Origin: Arthrobacter sp. MYb214
GTDB taxonomy: Bacteria; Actinomycetota; Actinomycetes; Actinomycetales; Micrococcaceae
Length of the DNA: 64,000 nucleotides
Assembly: GCF_002979865.1 (NCBI RefSeq)
Contig: NZ_PCPZ01000001.1
Span: 930,001 to 994,000 of the forward strand
Direction of reading: 5' to 3'
Made by a program: the position numbers and the translations under genes. The notes beneath the pieces were generated by a model. It searched no databases. It was not told the origin of the DNA and was given only the letters and a program-made list of their open reading frames with translations. Positions 45,609 through 55,170 of the stretch are shown here, in pieces (positions within the stretch are counted from its first letter, which is position 1; each line of letters opens with the position of its first letter).

Positions 45609-46508
45609 ATGAGTACACCAAGCCCATACGAAATTCTTGGTGTCGCGCCTACTGCGAGCATGGAAGATATCAAGGTCGCTTACCGAAGGGCCGCTCGCGC
45701 GACCCATCCCGATCTCGGTGGCAGCGAAGAAAAGTTCAAAGAAGTACAGCGCGCTTTCCAGCAGCTCAGCGAGATGGCGTCTCCGCTGGGTTATGAGCAG
45801 ACCTTCCAGTCTCCGGGCAACGCTCCACGCGCCGGGTTCAGCGCCCGTCCTTTTGACGAGCGCCTGCGCAAGAGCCCTCAGCAGCCCAAGGCGCAGTTGC
45901 CCACCGAATATGTTCCACCGTTCTCGGATACGTCTCCTACATTGCTGGACAGAAAAGTCTGTGAGCAGCGCGTTCATGGAGAACCCCGAAAACGCGGTCT
46001 GTTCTCCAACCGTGCACGGCTGATCCGCGAGGCGCAGACCATCAACCTGCTTTCCAAGAACGTCCTGAATATCTTGCCAGCTGCCCGTTTGGTCAACGGC
46101 CTGCGTTCGCCCGCGTCGGGGCACTACGATCATGTGCTGATTGCCGGTTACCGCATGGCGGTGATCAATACGATGACTCTGCCCGATGGCTACTATTCAT
46201 TTGATGGCAATGTCTTGCGCCACGGCAATAAGCTGACGCAGCCTCCGCAGTTCTCCATCTCCGGTTTGCAACGGCAATTCATGCAGATGAACGTAGTTGC
46301 GTTCACCTTGGTGCTTTCTGCCAACGGCAATCACCACGAACCGGTCATTGAGTACCGGCGCAATGCCGATCCAACACTTGCATCGACTCCGAATGTGCTC
46401 AATGCAGCGGGATTGATTCGCGAGTTGAAACTCTTCTTGGGCTCTGGCCCATCGCCGAATGTCGTCGATCGCCTAGCCCTGGCGCAGTTACGTGAAGCGA
46501 TGTACTAA
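45609..46508 (+). CDS. J-domain protein with uncharacterised C-terminal domain
   Basis: A 299-residue protein with an N-terminal J domain (STPSPYEILGVAPTASMEDIK to about residue 60) carrying the HPD tripeptide in ATHPDLGG, so it can stimulate an Hsp70. There is no G/F region or zinc finger. A linker of about 80 residues leads to a C-terminal domain of about 160 residues that starts near NLLSKNVLNILPAARLVNGL, which I cannot assign. It may recruit DnaK to a specific client. ATG 45609 is the start; a TAAACT element lies 51 bases upstream. Confidence 0.83.
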   Translation: MSTPSPYEILGVAPTASMEDIKVAYRRAARATHPDLGGSEEKFKEVQRAFQQLSEMASPLGYEQTFQSPGNAPRAGFSARPFDERLRKSPQQPKAQLPTEYVPPFSDTSPTLLDRKVCEQRVHGEPRKRGLFSNRARLIREAQTINLLSKNVLNILPAARLVNGLRSPASGHYDHVLIAGYRMAVINTMTLPDGYYSFDGNVLRHGNKLTQPPQFSISGLQRQFMQMNVVAFTLVLSANGNHHEPVIEYRRNADPTLASTPNVLNAAGLIRELKLFLGSGPSPNVVDRLALAQLREAMY

Positions 46509-46540
46509 GGTCAATGGCCTATTTCTTGTTGGTGAGAGCT

Positions 46541-46546
46541 TAAACT
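46541..46546 (+). promoter_or_regulatory. -10 element of leaderless trmL transcript
   Basis: TAAACT ends seven bases before GTG 46553, so the transcript should begin at the start codon. The same CTAAACTGG/TTAAACTGG sequence also lies before the J-domain gene (45553-45558). No matching -35 hexamer is evident. Confidence 0.5.
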
Positions 46547-46552
46547 GGTTGA

Positions 46553-47014
46553 GTGTTTCGTATCGTTTTCAATGCCCCAGAGATCCCGGGTAATTCCGGC
46601 AACGCTATCCGACTAGCCGCCATCACCGGCGCAGAACTGCATTTGGTCAAGCCATTAGGCTTCAACTTCGAGGATGCCAACCTGCGTCGCGCAGGATTGG
46701 ACTACCACGACCTGGCTTACGTCACGGTGCATGAAAATCTTGACGCAGCCTTTGAAGCACTGGGAGAAGGCCGGGTCTTTGCCTTCACATCCGAAGGAAC
46801 TACTGTCTATTCGGATATCAGCTACGAGGCCAGCGACATCCTGCTCTTCGGCCGTGAATCGGTTGGCTTGAGCGCAGAAGACAAGAAGCATCCGCGCATC
46901 AACGACCTGGTCCGCTTGCCGATGCTTCCAGGCCGCCGATCGATGAATCTGGCCAATACCGCTTCGGTGGTAGCCTTCGAAGCTTGGCGCCAGCACGGCT
47001 TCGCTGGCGCATAA
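46553..47014 (+). CDS. trmL: tRNA (cytidine(34)-2'-O)-methyltransferase TrmL
   Basis: A SPOUT methyltransferase of 153 residues that 2'-O-methylates the wobble base of tRNA-Leu isoacceptors. Family motifs: the N-terminal NAPEIPGNSGNAIRLAA, LFGRESVGLS and the C-terminal knot RSMNLANTASVVAFEAWRQ. The start is GTG 46553; no ribosome site precedes it, in keeping with a leaderless message. The length is normal for TrmL. Confidence 0.92.
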   Translation: MFRIVFNAPEIPGNSGNAIRLAAITGAELHLVKPLGFNFEDANLRRAGLDYHDLAYVTVHENLDAAFEALGEGRVFAFTSEGTTVYSDISYEASDILLFGRESVGLSAEDKKHPRINDLVRLPMLPGRRSMNLANTASVVAFEAWRQHGFAGA

Positions 47015-47137
47015 AGTACCAGCCAGCCCGCGCCACGCATACAGCTTTACCTAATCTTTATAAAGTAGGCTCGAGTCTGTACCCGCAGTTTTCGGGTATT
47101 GAACTGTGCCGACTACATTTCGGGAGAATCCAAGACA

Positions 47138-47695
47138 ATGAACGGTAGCCATTCTCAGCACCGCGACGAGCCCCAGGACGAGAACCTGGGTCTAGATCTG
47201 GTGAGCCAAGTGGCCAGCAGTTCACGTGCAGCCAAGAAAAAGCCTAAGCGCTGGATCTTCGCTGTCACGGGACTTGCCATCATCGTTGTCCTAGCGGTGG
47301 TCATTTTCTCCCTGCTCAATGGAGGCACCAAGGCGTCCAAAGCATCCAAGGCCGATGATGCAGTCACCGAGACCGTCGAATTGAAGAGCGGAGGCCAAGC
47401 GGTGCTCAGCTCGTCGAAGTCCGAAAGCGCTGTGGGTGTCGAGCTCTCCGAGCTGCCTGCCCTGGACGGTTCGGAACAGTACGTTGCATGGGCCGTGCAT
47501 GAGTCCGGCAGCGTCTCCGTGATCGTTTCCAGCACCGGTGAAGATGCCGCGGCTGGGCTGTCTCCAGCTGAAGACGTGATTGCCCTCCACATCACCATTG
47601 AGGGATCCAAGATCCCTGACGCTCCATCTGAAGATGCTGAAGCATCGGTCGACCTGCCACTGGCTCAAGACAAGGCAACGGAAGACGAGAGCTAG
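47138..47695 (+). CDS. Membrane protein with RskA-like outer domain
   Basis: A 185-residue bitopic protein: a polar N-terminal tail, a basic patch, one transmembrane helix at about 38-60 and an outer domain of about 115 residues. The pattern [10 protein letters not shown]...SVIVSSTG...[18 protein letters not shown] resembles the C-terminal domain of anti-sigma-K factor RskA, but the anti-sigma domain is missing and no sigma gene is nearby. ATG 47138 has GGGAG upstream. Function unknown. Confidence 0.7.
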   Translation: MNGSHSQHRDEPQDENLGLDLVSQVASSSRAAKKKPKRWIFAVTGLAIIVVLAVVIFSLLNGGTKASKASKADDAVTETVELKSGGQAVLSSSKSESAVGVELSELPALDGSEQYVAWAVHESGSVSVIVSSTGEDAAAGLSPAEDVIALHITIEGSKIPDAPSEDAEASVDLPLAQDKATEDES

Positions 47696-47715
47696 CAGCT
47701 CACCTCTGGCCAGCC

Positions 47716-47764
47716 AAAAAGTTCGGGGCGAAGATCAATTCTTGATCTTCGCCCCGAACTTTTT
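47716..47764. terminator. Bidirectional terminator between RskA-like and PIG-L genes
   Basis: A 23-bp perfect stem (47716-47738 with 47742-47764) whose outer arms are five A and five T residues, so it works in both directions for the converging genes. Confidence 0.9.
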
Positions 47765-47786
47765 CCGGTCTGCTTTGCCTGGATAC

Positions 47787-48548
47787 TCAGAACCCGGCTA
47801 TCGTGTCGCGGGCGTTCACGGCAACTGCGTGGAATGCTTCGGCAAGCTTGCCCTTTCCCAGCTGGCCACGCTCGGCGTTTTCCTCGCACTGCTGCAAAAC
47901 GTAGTTTTCCATGGCGGCAACATCCGGGTGCTGGGTGAAGTGCGAACGCAAGGCGTCCATCTTCTTCTCGAAGAATTCGGTGATGTCCACATAGGCGTTC
48001 TCGCGTTCCTGCGGAGCCCCGCACAACCAGAGCCAAGGCACCTTGTAGGCTTCCAGTCCTTCGCCATGCAGCAGCTCCGGGTAGGAGAACGGATTCTCCA
48101 CCGCCGGGTAGATCGCACGGGTGACCGCTTCACCGCAGGCCAGATGGTCTGGGTGCGAGGCCTGTATCCGATCCCACTTGCGCTCCGGGTGCATTGCAAT
48201 CACGATGGTTGGCTTCACCTGGCGCATCAGCCGGACCACCTTGCGCATGACATCGTGGTTGGCTTCCAGGAAGCCATCGCGTTCGCCAAGGAAGTGGACC
48301 GTTTTCACACCCACCTTGGCGGCGGCCTGTTTCTGCTCTTCGTGGCGCAGCTTAGCCGTTTCCTCAGGATCCCGGTCATCAAAACCGCCGGCGTCGCCGT
48401 CAGTCATGATGCAATACTGAACCTCTGCCCCCGCCGCGGTCAGGGCCGCTACCGTCCCGGCTGCCCCAAAGTCCAGATCATCGGGATGGGCGCCGAAGGC
48501 CAGGACCCGTTGGGCGCCTGCACCAATGAATTGCGCTGTATCGATCAT
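47787..48548 (-). CDS. PIG-L family N-acetylglucosamine deacetylase-like protein
   Basis: A 253-residue zinc hydrolase of the PIG-L/MshB family. The metal site is given by [11 protein letters not shown] near the N-terminus and [11 protein letters not shown] in the middle. Family members deacetylate GlcNAc-inositol (mycothiol synthesis), GlcNAc-PI or other small amides; this one cannot be assigned further. It overlaps etfA by four bases (ATGA), which suggests co-expression with the electron transfer flavoprotein. Confidence 0.85.
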   Translation of the reverse strand: MIDTAQFIGAGAQRVLAFGAHPDDLDFGAAGTVAALTAAGAEVQYCIMTDGDAGGFDDRDPEETAKLRHEEQKQAAAKVGVKTVHFLGERDGFLEANHDVMRKVVRLMRQVKPTIVIAMHPERKWDRIQASHPDHLACGEAVTRAIYPAVENPFSYPELLHGEGLEAYKVPWLWLCGAPQERENAYVDITEFFEKKMDALRSHFTQHPDVAAMENYVLQQCEENAERGQLGKGKLAEAFHAVAVNARDTIAGF

Positions 48549-49489
48549 GCCTTGCGACGTCGAATCTCTTCGGCGGCCTGCGGCAGGACCTTGGCCAGGT
48601 CACCAACGATACCCAGGTCTGCGATCTCGAACACTGGGGCGTCGACATCCTTGTTGATCGCGATGATGAACTTGCTGGTCTGCATTCCGGCCTTCTGCTG
48701 TATCGCTCCCGAGATGCCGGCAGAGATGTACAGCTGCGGTGCGACGGTGGCACCGGTCTGGCCGATCTGCGCATCGTGCGAGATCCAGCCGGCATCGGTA
48801 GCTGCACGAGAAGCGCCCACGGCAGCTCCCAGGGCATCGGCAAGGTCTTCAACCGGGCCAAAGTCTCCGTTGACACCACGACCACCAGCAACCACGACGC
48901 GCGCTTCGGTCAGGGCAGGTCGATCACTTGCGCCTTTCGCCTCCGCCGCAGCAATCCGGACCTTGGCATCGTTGGAGTTCTCCAAAGCCAATTCCTCAAC
49001 TGCCAAGGCGGTGCTGGAGGCCGCTGGCGCGTCTTCGATGCTGTTCGGCTTCAAGGTGGCAAACAGGGTGCCGTTGGTTGCCCTGGCCTGAACGCTGTAG
49101 CTTCCTGCCAGTTCATCCTTGGTAGCTACAAGATCCCCGCTGATGCCAATGACGTCGGTGATAATCGCACCGTTGCGGCGCACAGCCAAACGGGCACCGA
49201 GCTCACGGCTGAAATTGTCATTAGCAAGCAAGACCAATTTGGCGGCAGTAGCCTGCACGGCTGCGTCAAGCACGGAAATTTCGTGCTGGCCGAAAACTGG
49301 GGCATCGCCGGAAGCAGTGAATAGCTTCACCACGCCATAGGAAGCGAGAACCTGCTGGGCTTCGTCGCTGACTTGGTTGGCAACGGCCACGGCCGGGTTC
49401 TCGAAACCAGAGACCAGGGTCAGCAGTTCGCGCTGGCCTTTGGAGGGAGCCGCGGAAAGCTCAGTGAAAAATACTAGTGCTGAAGGCAT
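48545..49489 (-). CDS. etfA: Electron transfer flavoprotein alpha subunit
   Basis: ETF carries electrons from acyl-CoA and other dehydrogenases to the quinone pool. The 314-residue alpha subunit has the C-terminal FAD-binding domain with [30 protein letters not shown], then [22 protein letters not shown] and [28 protein letters not shown] 49489 is favoured, with AAGG upstream; TTG 49495 is possible. It follows etfB with a 12-base gap and matches Rv3028c. Confidence 0.94.
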   Translation of the reverse strand: MPSALVFFTELSAAPSKGQRELLTLVSGFENPAVAVANQVSDEAQQVLASYGVVKLFTASGDAPVFGQHEISVLDAAVQATAAKLVLLANDNFSRELGARLAVRRNGAIITDVIGISGDLVATKDELAGSYSVQARATNGTLFATLKPNSIEDAPAASSTALAVEELALENSNDAKVRIAAAEAKGASDRPALTEARVVVAGGRGVNGDFGPVEDLADALGAAVGASRAATDAGWISHDAQIGQTGATVAPQLYISAGISGAIQQKAGMQTSKFIIAINKDVDAPVFEIADLGIVGDLAKVLPQAAEEIRRRKA

Positions 49490-49501
49490 GTTCAATATTC
49501 C

Positions 49502-50323
49502 TTAGATCAGCTTCTGTTCGGCCAAGAAATCAACCAAGGCGATACCTGCCTGGCCGCTGTCGTTGATGACCGTTCCGGCTTGGCGCGCAGGGCGGGCTTC
49601 AGCTGCGATAACTTCGGTGTTCGAGCCGAGGGCGCCGACCGCGGCTGCATCCAGGCCGATAGCGGCCAGGTCCAGCTCGGTGACAGTCTTCTTCTTGGCA
49701 GCCATGATTGCCTTGAAATTCGGGTAGCGCGGCTCGTTGGCCTGGTCGGTGACCGAGAGCACTGCCGGCAGGTTCGCCTTCAGGGTCAAAGTGCGGTCCA
49801 GGTGATCGCGCTTAATGGCCAGTTCACGCTGTGCGGCATCGAACTCAACGGCCAGCGCGTGAGTCAGCTGCGCAAAGCCCAGCCGTTCTGCGAGCTGGGC
49901 TGGAACAACCGAGGTTTCAGCGTCGGTCGAGGACATCCCGGTAATAACCAGGTCCACGTTGCCGGCATGCTCAACCAGCGCCGCAAGCGCTTTCGACGTG
50001 GCGATGGTGTCGGAACCGGCCAAGGCGTCATCGTTCAGATGCAGCCCTGAGCTGGCACCCATCTGCAGGGCCTTCTTGACGGAGTTGCCCGATCCCTTGC
50101 CGCCCATGGTCGCGGCGATGACTTCATGCCCGGCGGCGAATCCGCCGTTGGCTTCCACGATGGAAACAGCAGCTTCCACGGCGTATTCGTCAAGTTCGGA
50201 GAGTACTGATTCTGCACGGTCAAGGCGCAGCGTTCCCGAATCGATATGACGGTCAAATTGAACATCTGGGACGTGTTTGACCAGGACCACTATTTTCAGT
50301 GGAGTGGTGCTTTCCTCGCTCAT
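49502..50323 (-). CDS. etfB: Electron transfer flavoprotein beta subunit
   Basis: The 273-residue beta subunit binds AMP and forms the ETF heterodimer with EtfA. It starts with KIVVLVKHVPDVQFDRH and contains DEYAVEAAVSIVE, and VDLVITGMSSTDAETSVVPAQLAERLG with the recognition-loop region. ATG 50323 has AGGAAGG upstream and removes an unconserved extension reaching to 50368. It is the first gene of the etfB-etfA-PIG-L operon. Confidence 0.94.
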   Translation of the reverse strand: MSEESTTPLKIVVLVKHVPDVQFDRHIDSGTLRLDRAESVLSELDEYAVEAAVSIVEANGGFAAGHEVIAATMGGKGSGNSVKKALQMGASSGLHLNDDALAGSDTIATSKALAALVEHAGNVDLVITGMSSTDAETSVVPAQLAERLGFAQLTHALAVEFDAAQRELAIKRDHLDRTLTLKANLPAVLSVTDQANEPRYPNFKAIMAAKKKTVTELDLAAIGLDAAAVGALGSNTEVIAAEARPARQAGTVINDSGQAGIALVDFLAEQKLI

Positions 50324-50445
50324 TCGCGCCTTCCTACGAGCTTCGATGCCCGCACCGGTGCGGGGCACCGGGGCAGGCTAATTCCTTCAGTGTCTATCGT
50401 ATCGACACAATGCAGTTCACTGGGTGTTTATCGCTCTCAGATCAA

Positions 50446-50486
50446 CAAGTGACGCGGGCTAGTCGATCACCAGCCCGCGTTACTTG
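50446..50486 (-). terminator. Terminator of the HtrA-like gene
   Basis: A 15-bp stem with one mismatch (50446-50460 with 50472-50486) and 11-base loop just after the stop codon, followed by TTGATC on the minus strand. Confidence 0.7.
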
Positions 50487-50513
50487 TTTCACAGCGTCAT
50501 CATGACGATTTGT

Positions 50514-52037
50514 TTAGTTATTTGACAGCGCTCCGACAGTTGCTGTTGCGGTCTGTTCCTTGCCATTGCGAAGGTAGCTGATTTCCACTTCTCCCCCGGC
50601 TGGAATCTCGCGGATGGCCGCGGTCACGGTCTGCGAGTCCTGGACTGCACGGCCGTTGACGCCGGTGATCACGTCACCGGACTTCAGACCGGCCTTATCA
50701 GCTGCCGAGTCAGGGCTAATTTCAACAACGCGGGCACCCACCGAGAACGCCGAAGCGTTCTGCTGGTTCGATCCAGCTGCGCCCTGCGGGGTCACCGTGG
50801 CTCCGAGCAGACCGTGGGTAGCCACGCCGTTATCGATCAGTTCCTGGGCAACACGCTTTGCGTAGTCGATAGGGATCGCGAAGCCAACGCCAATCGATCC
50901 GCCTTCTTCACTGTTGCCTGCCGAGGCAATAGCAACGTTGACACCAATGATTTCACCATTGGCGTTGACCAATGCGCCGCCGGAATTGCCGTGGTTGATC
51001 GCCGCGTCAGTCTGGATGACGTTTACGTAGATCGAACCGCTTGAACGCTGCTGCTCTTGTTCCTGTCCCGGGAATTGGAAGTTGAATTGGTTGCCATCCC
51101 CGCCCTCGCTCTGGTCGCTTTCCTTCGGAACGGCCGAAGAAGCGATGGAGATGGTGCGGTTCAAGGTGGAAATGATGCCGTCGGTGACGGTGCCGCTTAG
51201 ACCCAGCGGTGCGCCGATGGCGACAGCGGTATCCCCGACATTCAGCTCGGCCGAGGAACCCACGGCGGCAGGCACCAGGCCGTCGGCCGGGATATTGATG
51301 ACTGCCAGGTCCGATAGAGGATCTGTGCCTACCACGGTGGCACTATGCACCGAACCGTCGTTCATCTGGACCGAAATTTTGGGATTGGCAACTTCGCCAC
51401 CCAGGGTAACCACGTGGGTGTTGGTCAGAATATTGCCCTTGTCGTCCATGACGATGCCCGATCCGGAACCGCCAGAACCGTTGCCGGAAACCTCGATGGT
51501 CACCACGCTTGGGCTTGCCTTGGCGGCAGCGGCGGTGACTTCGGTGACCTTGTCCGGGTTGTTGATCACCACGCCCTCACGCGGCGAACTGCTCACCGAG
51601 GAAGACCCCGCGTCGTCATTCATCAGGTAGGTCGTGCCAGCGGCAGTGACGCCACCTACCAAGGCCGCGGCAATCATTCCGGCGATGAGCGTGCTGCCAG
51701 AGAAGGACTTCTTGTCCTTGGAAGGCTTCTCGGGCGGGATCGGGTAATTCGCAGGCTCGTTGGACGGAGGGCCGTAAGGGGAACCGTAGGGAGAGCCGTT
51801 CTGGACTTGCTGGGCGTCGGAATGCTGTCCGTGGGAGTGGGCCGCGTTCTGCGTTCTTTCAACGGACGGCGCGGGGTAAACGCTGGTTGGATTCTCGCTG
51901 GCGCTTGGAGCCTGATTCACTCGCGGGTAGCGCACCGTAGGTTCGGCCGAAGCAATTGGGTCGTTATTGGTGTCGTTAATTGGCTCTGCTGAATCGCCCG
52001 CATCGTTCCCACGTGGCTCATTCGGTGTCTGGCTCAT
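50514..52037 (-). CDS. Membrane-anchored HtrA/DegP-like serine protease with PDZ domain
   Basis: A 507-residue protease. A disordered Pro/Ser/Asn-rich cytoplasmic tail of about 110 residues precedes one transmembrane helix at about 113-138. The trypsin-like domain carries the triad: His in ILTNTHVV, Asp in DPLSDLAVI, Ser in NHGNSGGAL. A C-terminal PDZ domain contains AGLKSGDVITGVNGRAV. HtrA proteases handle misfolded envelope proteins. It is divergent from the TPM-domain gene. Confidence 0.92.
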   Translation of the reverse strand: MSQTPNEPRGNDAGDSAEPINDTNNDPIASAEPTVRYPRVNQAPSASENPTSVYPAPSVERTQNAAHSHGQHSDAQQVQNGSPYGSPYGPPSNEPANYPIPPEKPSKDKKSFSGSTLIAGMIAAALVGGVTAAGTTYLMNDDAGSSSVSSSPREGVVINNPDKVTEVTAAAAKASPSVVTIEVSGNGSGGSGSGIVMDDKGNILTNTHVVTLGGEVANPKISVQMNDGSVHSATVVGTDPLSDLAVINIPADGLVPAAVGSSAELNVGDTAVAIGAPLGLSGTVTDGIISTLNRTISIASSAVPKESDQSEGGDGNQFNFQFPGQEQEQQRSSGSIYVNVIQTDAAINHGNSGGALVNANGEIIGVNVAIASAGNSEEGGSIGVGFAIPIDYAKRVAQELIDNGVATHGLLGATVTPQGAAGSNQQNASAFSVGARVVEISPDSAADKAGLKSGDVITGVNGRAVQDSQTVTAAIREIPAGGEVEISYLRNGKEQTATATVGALSNN

Positions 52038-52223
52038 GGCTTGCCTCTTTCGAACTGTCGAATCTCTTGAGTTCTATTATCCAACTCTGGTCTGTGGCAT
52101 CGAATTGTGGTGTCTGAGCACCGGCTGTGAGTTAACTATTCTGCCAGCTGAATGTCGTAGACGTTGTTCATTAGGGCAAATAGAATCAATCATAAGTGTG
52201 AACCCAATCTCGGGGATCACCAG

Positions 52224-52244
52224 ATCGGGATTCTCCCGATTTTA
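52224..52244 (+). promoter_or_regulatory. Short hairpin in the leader of the TPM-domain gene
   Basis: ATCGGGA-TTC-TCCCGAT followed by TTTAG lies 35 bases before the ATG. It could attenuate transcription or shape the leader. Weak evidence. Confidence 0.35.
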
Positions 52245-52278
52245 GATTGACTGATGCATTTCAGGTGGGGAACAAGAC

Positions 52279-54342
52279 ATGCGTATGAAAGCTCGACGGC
52301 TGATTGCTGGAGCAATATTGGCAACGGTAGCCTCTTTCGGCTTATCGGCACCTGCGATGGCTGAATCGCCTGTAACGATTCCACCTGGCGACTTCGTCGT
52401 CGATTCTTCAGGCGTGCTCGGCTCCGACGAAACGCGTTTGGAATCCGAAATTAAGGAACTTCGCAGCAATACCGGACTAAACCTGTTTGCGATATTCGTC
52501 GACGAGTTCTCCAACCCAGACCAGGCAGATCAATGGGCCGCCGAAGTTGCCAACCAAAAGGGTTTGGGCAGCGCTGACTCCATCCTGGTGGTGGCAACCG
52601 AGACCCGCCAAGCATATTTTGCTGGCGCCGAAGGCGGTCCGATTGCCAAAGCCGATACTGAAATCTACAGCAGCCAAATCAGCCCGGCACTCAGTGAGAA
52701 AAACTGGGCCGGTGCAGTCGAGGGGGCCATCGCTGGCATGCGCAGCGTTGAAGGTGGAGGCAGCCCAGATGGTTCATCCTCTGGCGGTGGTTTCCTAACC
52801 GTCGTACTGGCCATTGGTGCCGTTGCTGTGGTTGGGTTCCTTTTCCTTTCACGGCGCAGCAAGAAGAAGACCGCGCAACTCGGCCAGAGCCAAGGCCAAC
52901 ACCCAGGACAGTACGGCGCCCCTGCTCCGCAGCAGCAACTGGTCCCCCTGGACAAGCTCCGTTTGCAGGCAGACCAATTGCTGGTGGCTGCAGATGACTC
53001 GATCCGTTCTTCGCAGCAAGAATTGGGCTTCGCCGAAGCACAATACGGCAAGCAGGCTGTCCAGGTCTATGTGGAGGATATTGAACAAGCCAAGAACCAC
53101 CTGACTGAATCTTTCCGCCTGCAGCAGCAGTTGGATGACGATATCCCCGATACCGAGCAAGATCAGCGTTCATGGTTGAATGAAATCATCGACCGTTGCA
53201 AGAAGGTCAACAGTTCCCTGCAGGCCCATGCTGACGAGTTCAAGCAATTGCGCCAGCTGGAGCAGAATGCCGAGGATCGCATTACTGAGGTATCGGCGAA
53301 CCAGGAACCGCTCAACCAGAGGCTGTCGGCCCGCGTGGCAGACTTGGAACGCCTTGCCGGCCAATATGACGCCAGCGCAGTATCGCAGATCAAGGACAAC
53401 GCCGACCAGGCCGCCGAGCGCCTGACCTTTGCTTCTTCCGCCTTGAAGCAGGCATCAGAGAAACTGGCCACTGACCGATCCAATGCCGCGATCTTGATCC
53501 AGAATGCGGAAGAAGCCCACGACCAGGCCGATGTGCTGCTCAAGGCCATCAACAAGGCTGGCGAAGCCTTGGGGCAGGCCCAGCAAGACTTGAAGTCCGC
53601 AATCGCGCTGGCCGAACGCGACCTGGCTCAAGCGAACGCCTTCGTTGGCAACGGAGCAAATCCCCGCCTTTCCAGCGCCGCGGCCGGTGTCGAAAGCACT
53701 CTGGCGAATACCAAGCAAGCACTGAGCAGCGGCAAATACAACCCGCTGGCTTTGATCACCCAGCTCGATGAGTCCGTTCGCCCGCTTTCAGAAGCTCTTT
53801 CAAGTACGCGTAACCAGGCTCAGCAGGAACAATCAGCCCGTGCACAACTGGATTCGTTGCTGCACACCGCAGCGTCGCGCATCAGCGGTACCGACGATTA
53901 CATCCGTGCCCGTCGCGGCGGCGTCCGCTCTTCAGCTCGAACCCGCCTTGCTGAGGCGCAGCGCACCTTCGATGAGGCGCGCTCGCTTTCTGGCAGCGAT
54001 CCGCTGCGTGCTGTAGGTTCCGCACAGCGTGCCATTCAGCTAGCTGACCAAGCTGCGCAGATGGCCGAAAGCGACGTCAGCGGATTCGACGGCTTCGGCG
54101 ACTCGCGCGGTTACGGGAACTACGGCCGTGGCCGCGGGGGCGGGATGTTTGATGGCATCGGTGGCGCGATGCTCGGAGGCATCCTGATCAATACCATCCT
54201 CGGCGGCGGAGGCCATGGCGGTCATTCCGATGGCGGCGACGGTGGAGGTTTCTTTGGCGGGGGCGGCTTCGGTGGCTTCGGCGGCGGCGGAGGCGGCTTT
54301 GGAGGAGGTGACTTCGGAGGCGGAGGAGGCGGCAACTTCTAG
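52279..54342 (+). CDS. TPM-domain (YgcG-like) envelope protein with coiled coil and Gly-rich tail
   Basis: A 687-residue protein with a signal peptide ending APAMA/ES (about residue 28), a TPM/TLP18.3 domain at about 35-155, a Gly/Ser linker, a transmembrane helix at 171-190 and a basic stop-transfer patch. A long Gln/Ala-rich coiled-coil region spans about 225-590. The last 80 residues are almost all Gly, Phe and Asp. TPM domains occur in phosphatase-like and photosystem-repair proteins. The pspA gene follows 70 bases later, so a shared envelope-stress role is likely. Confidence 0.85.
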   Translation: MRMKARRLIAGAILATVASFGLSAPAMAESPVTIPPGDFVVDSSGVLGSDETRLESEIKELRSNTGLNLFAIFVDEFSNPDQADQWAAEVANQKGLGSADSILVVATETRQAYFAGAEGGPIAKADTEIYSSQISPALSEKNWAGAVEGAIAGMRSVEGGGSPDGSSSGGGFLTVVLAIGAVAVVGFLFLSRRSKKKTAQLGQSQGQHPGQYGAPAPQQQLVPLDKLRLQADQLLVAADDSIRSSQQELGFAEAQYGKQAVQVYVEDIEQAKNHLTESFRLQQQLDDDIPDTEQDQRSWLNEIIDRCKKVNSSLQAHADEFKQLRQLEQNAEDRITEVSANQEPLNQRLSARVADLERLAGQYDASAVSQIKDNADQAAERLTFASSALKQASEKLATDRSNAAILIQNAEEAHDQADVLLKAINKAGEALGQAQQDLKSAIALAERDLAQANAFVGNGANPRLSSAAAGVESTLANTKQALSSGKYNPLALITQLDESVRPLSEALSSTRNQAQQEQSARAQLDSLLHTAASRISGTDDYIRARRGGVRSSARTRLAEAQRTFDEARSLSGSDPLRAVGSAQRAIQLADQAAQMAESDVSGFDGFGDSRGYGNYGRGRGGGMFDGIGGAMLGGILINTILGGGGHGGHSDGGDGGGFFGGGGFGGFGGGGGGFGGGDFGGGGGGNF

Positions 54343-54412
54343 CTTGCCGGACCAGTTTCACCAGAAGGTTTCAAGTTCATAGTGTTTTCTTGACGGACAG
54401 AAAGGTCCAACC

Positions 54413-55144
54413 ATGATCAAGCAGTCAATCTTCGGACGCATTTCCCAGTTGGCCAAGGCCAATATCAATGCAATGCTCGACTCAGCTGAAGATCCCCAGA
54501 AAATGATGGATCAGATGGTGCGCGACTACAACGACAATATTGCTGAAGCAGAGCAGGCGATTGCCCAGACCATCGGCAACTTGCGCATGCTGGAAGACGA
54601 CTTCCGCGAAGACGAGCAGGCAGCTTCCGAGTGGGGCAACAAGGCTCTGGCAGCATCCAACAAGGCAGAAGAGTTCCGTGTTGCAGGCAATGCCGATGAT
54701 GCCTCGAAGTTCGACAACTTGGCTAAGGTCGCCATCCAGCGCCAGATGCAGGCCGAGTCCGAGATGAAGACCGCCGAGCCGACGATCGCTTCGCAACGCG
54801 AGATCGTGGACAAGCTCAAAAGCGGCTTGAACATGATGAAGGAAAAGCGTACCGAACTGGCAAGCAAGCGCGACGAGCTGGTCGCCCGTTCCAAGTCGGC
54901 ACACGCTCAAAACCAGGTCAATGAAGCCATCAAGTCCGTGAACATCATGGATCCGTCCAGCGAAATTGGTCGCTTCGAAGAAAAGGTTCGTCGCGAAGAA
55001 GCCCGCGTTCGCGGTGCTGCAGAATTGCAGGCATCAAGCCTGGACTCCCAGTTCGAGTCTCTGGAAGATCTGGGTGAGCAGACCGAGGTGGAAGCCCGTC
55101 TGGCCGCTCTGAAGGCCAAACAAACCGATGCTTTGGAGAGCTAA
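54413..55144 (+). CDS. pspA: PspA/IM30 family membrane-protective protein
   Basis: A 243-residue, almost wholly helical protein starting with an amphipathic helix (MIKQSIFGRISQLAKANI) and the family motif AEDPQKMMDQMVRDYND. PspA/IM30 proteins form ESCRT-III-like assemblies that stabilise damaged membranes. ATG 54413 has AAAGG upstream. It lies downstream of the TPM gene and ends in a clear terminator. No PspC or ClgR gene is in view. Confidence 0.92.
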   Translation: MIKQSIFGRISQLAKANINAMLDSAEDPQKMMDQMVRDYNDNIAEAEQAIAQTIGNLRMLEDDFREDEQAASEWGNKALAASNKAEEFRVAGNADDASKFDNLAKVAIQRQMQAESEMKTAEPTIASQREIVDKLKSGLNMMKEKRTELASKRDELVARSKSAHAQNQVNEAIKSVNIMDPSSEIGRFEEKVRREEARVRGAAELQASSLDSQFESLEDLGEQTEVEARLAALKAKQTDALES

Positions 55145-55170
55145 ACTTTCTGCTCTCTGAACTGTGTCAA

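Noticed and set aside
47580-49091. 503-codon plus-strand frame opposite PIG-L and etfA
   Set aside because: It crosses a strong bidirectional terminator and shadows two conserved genes.
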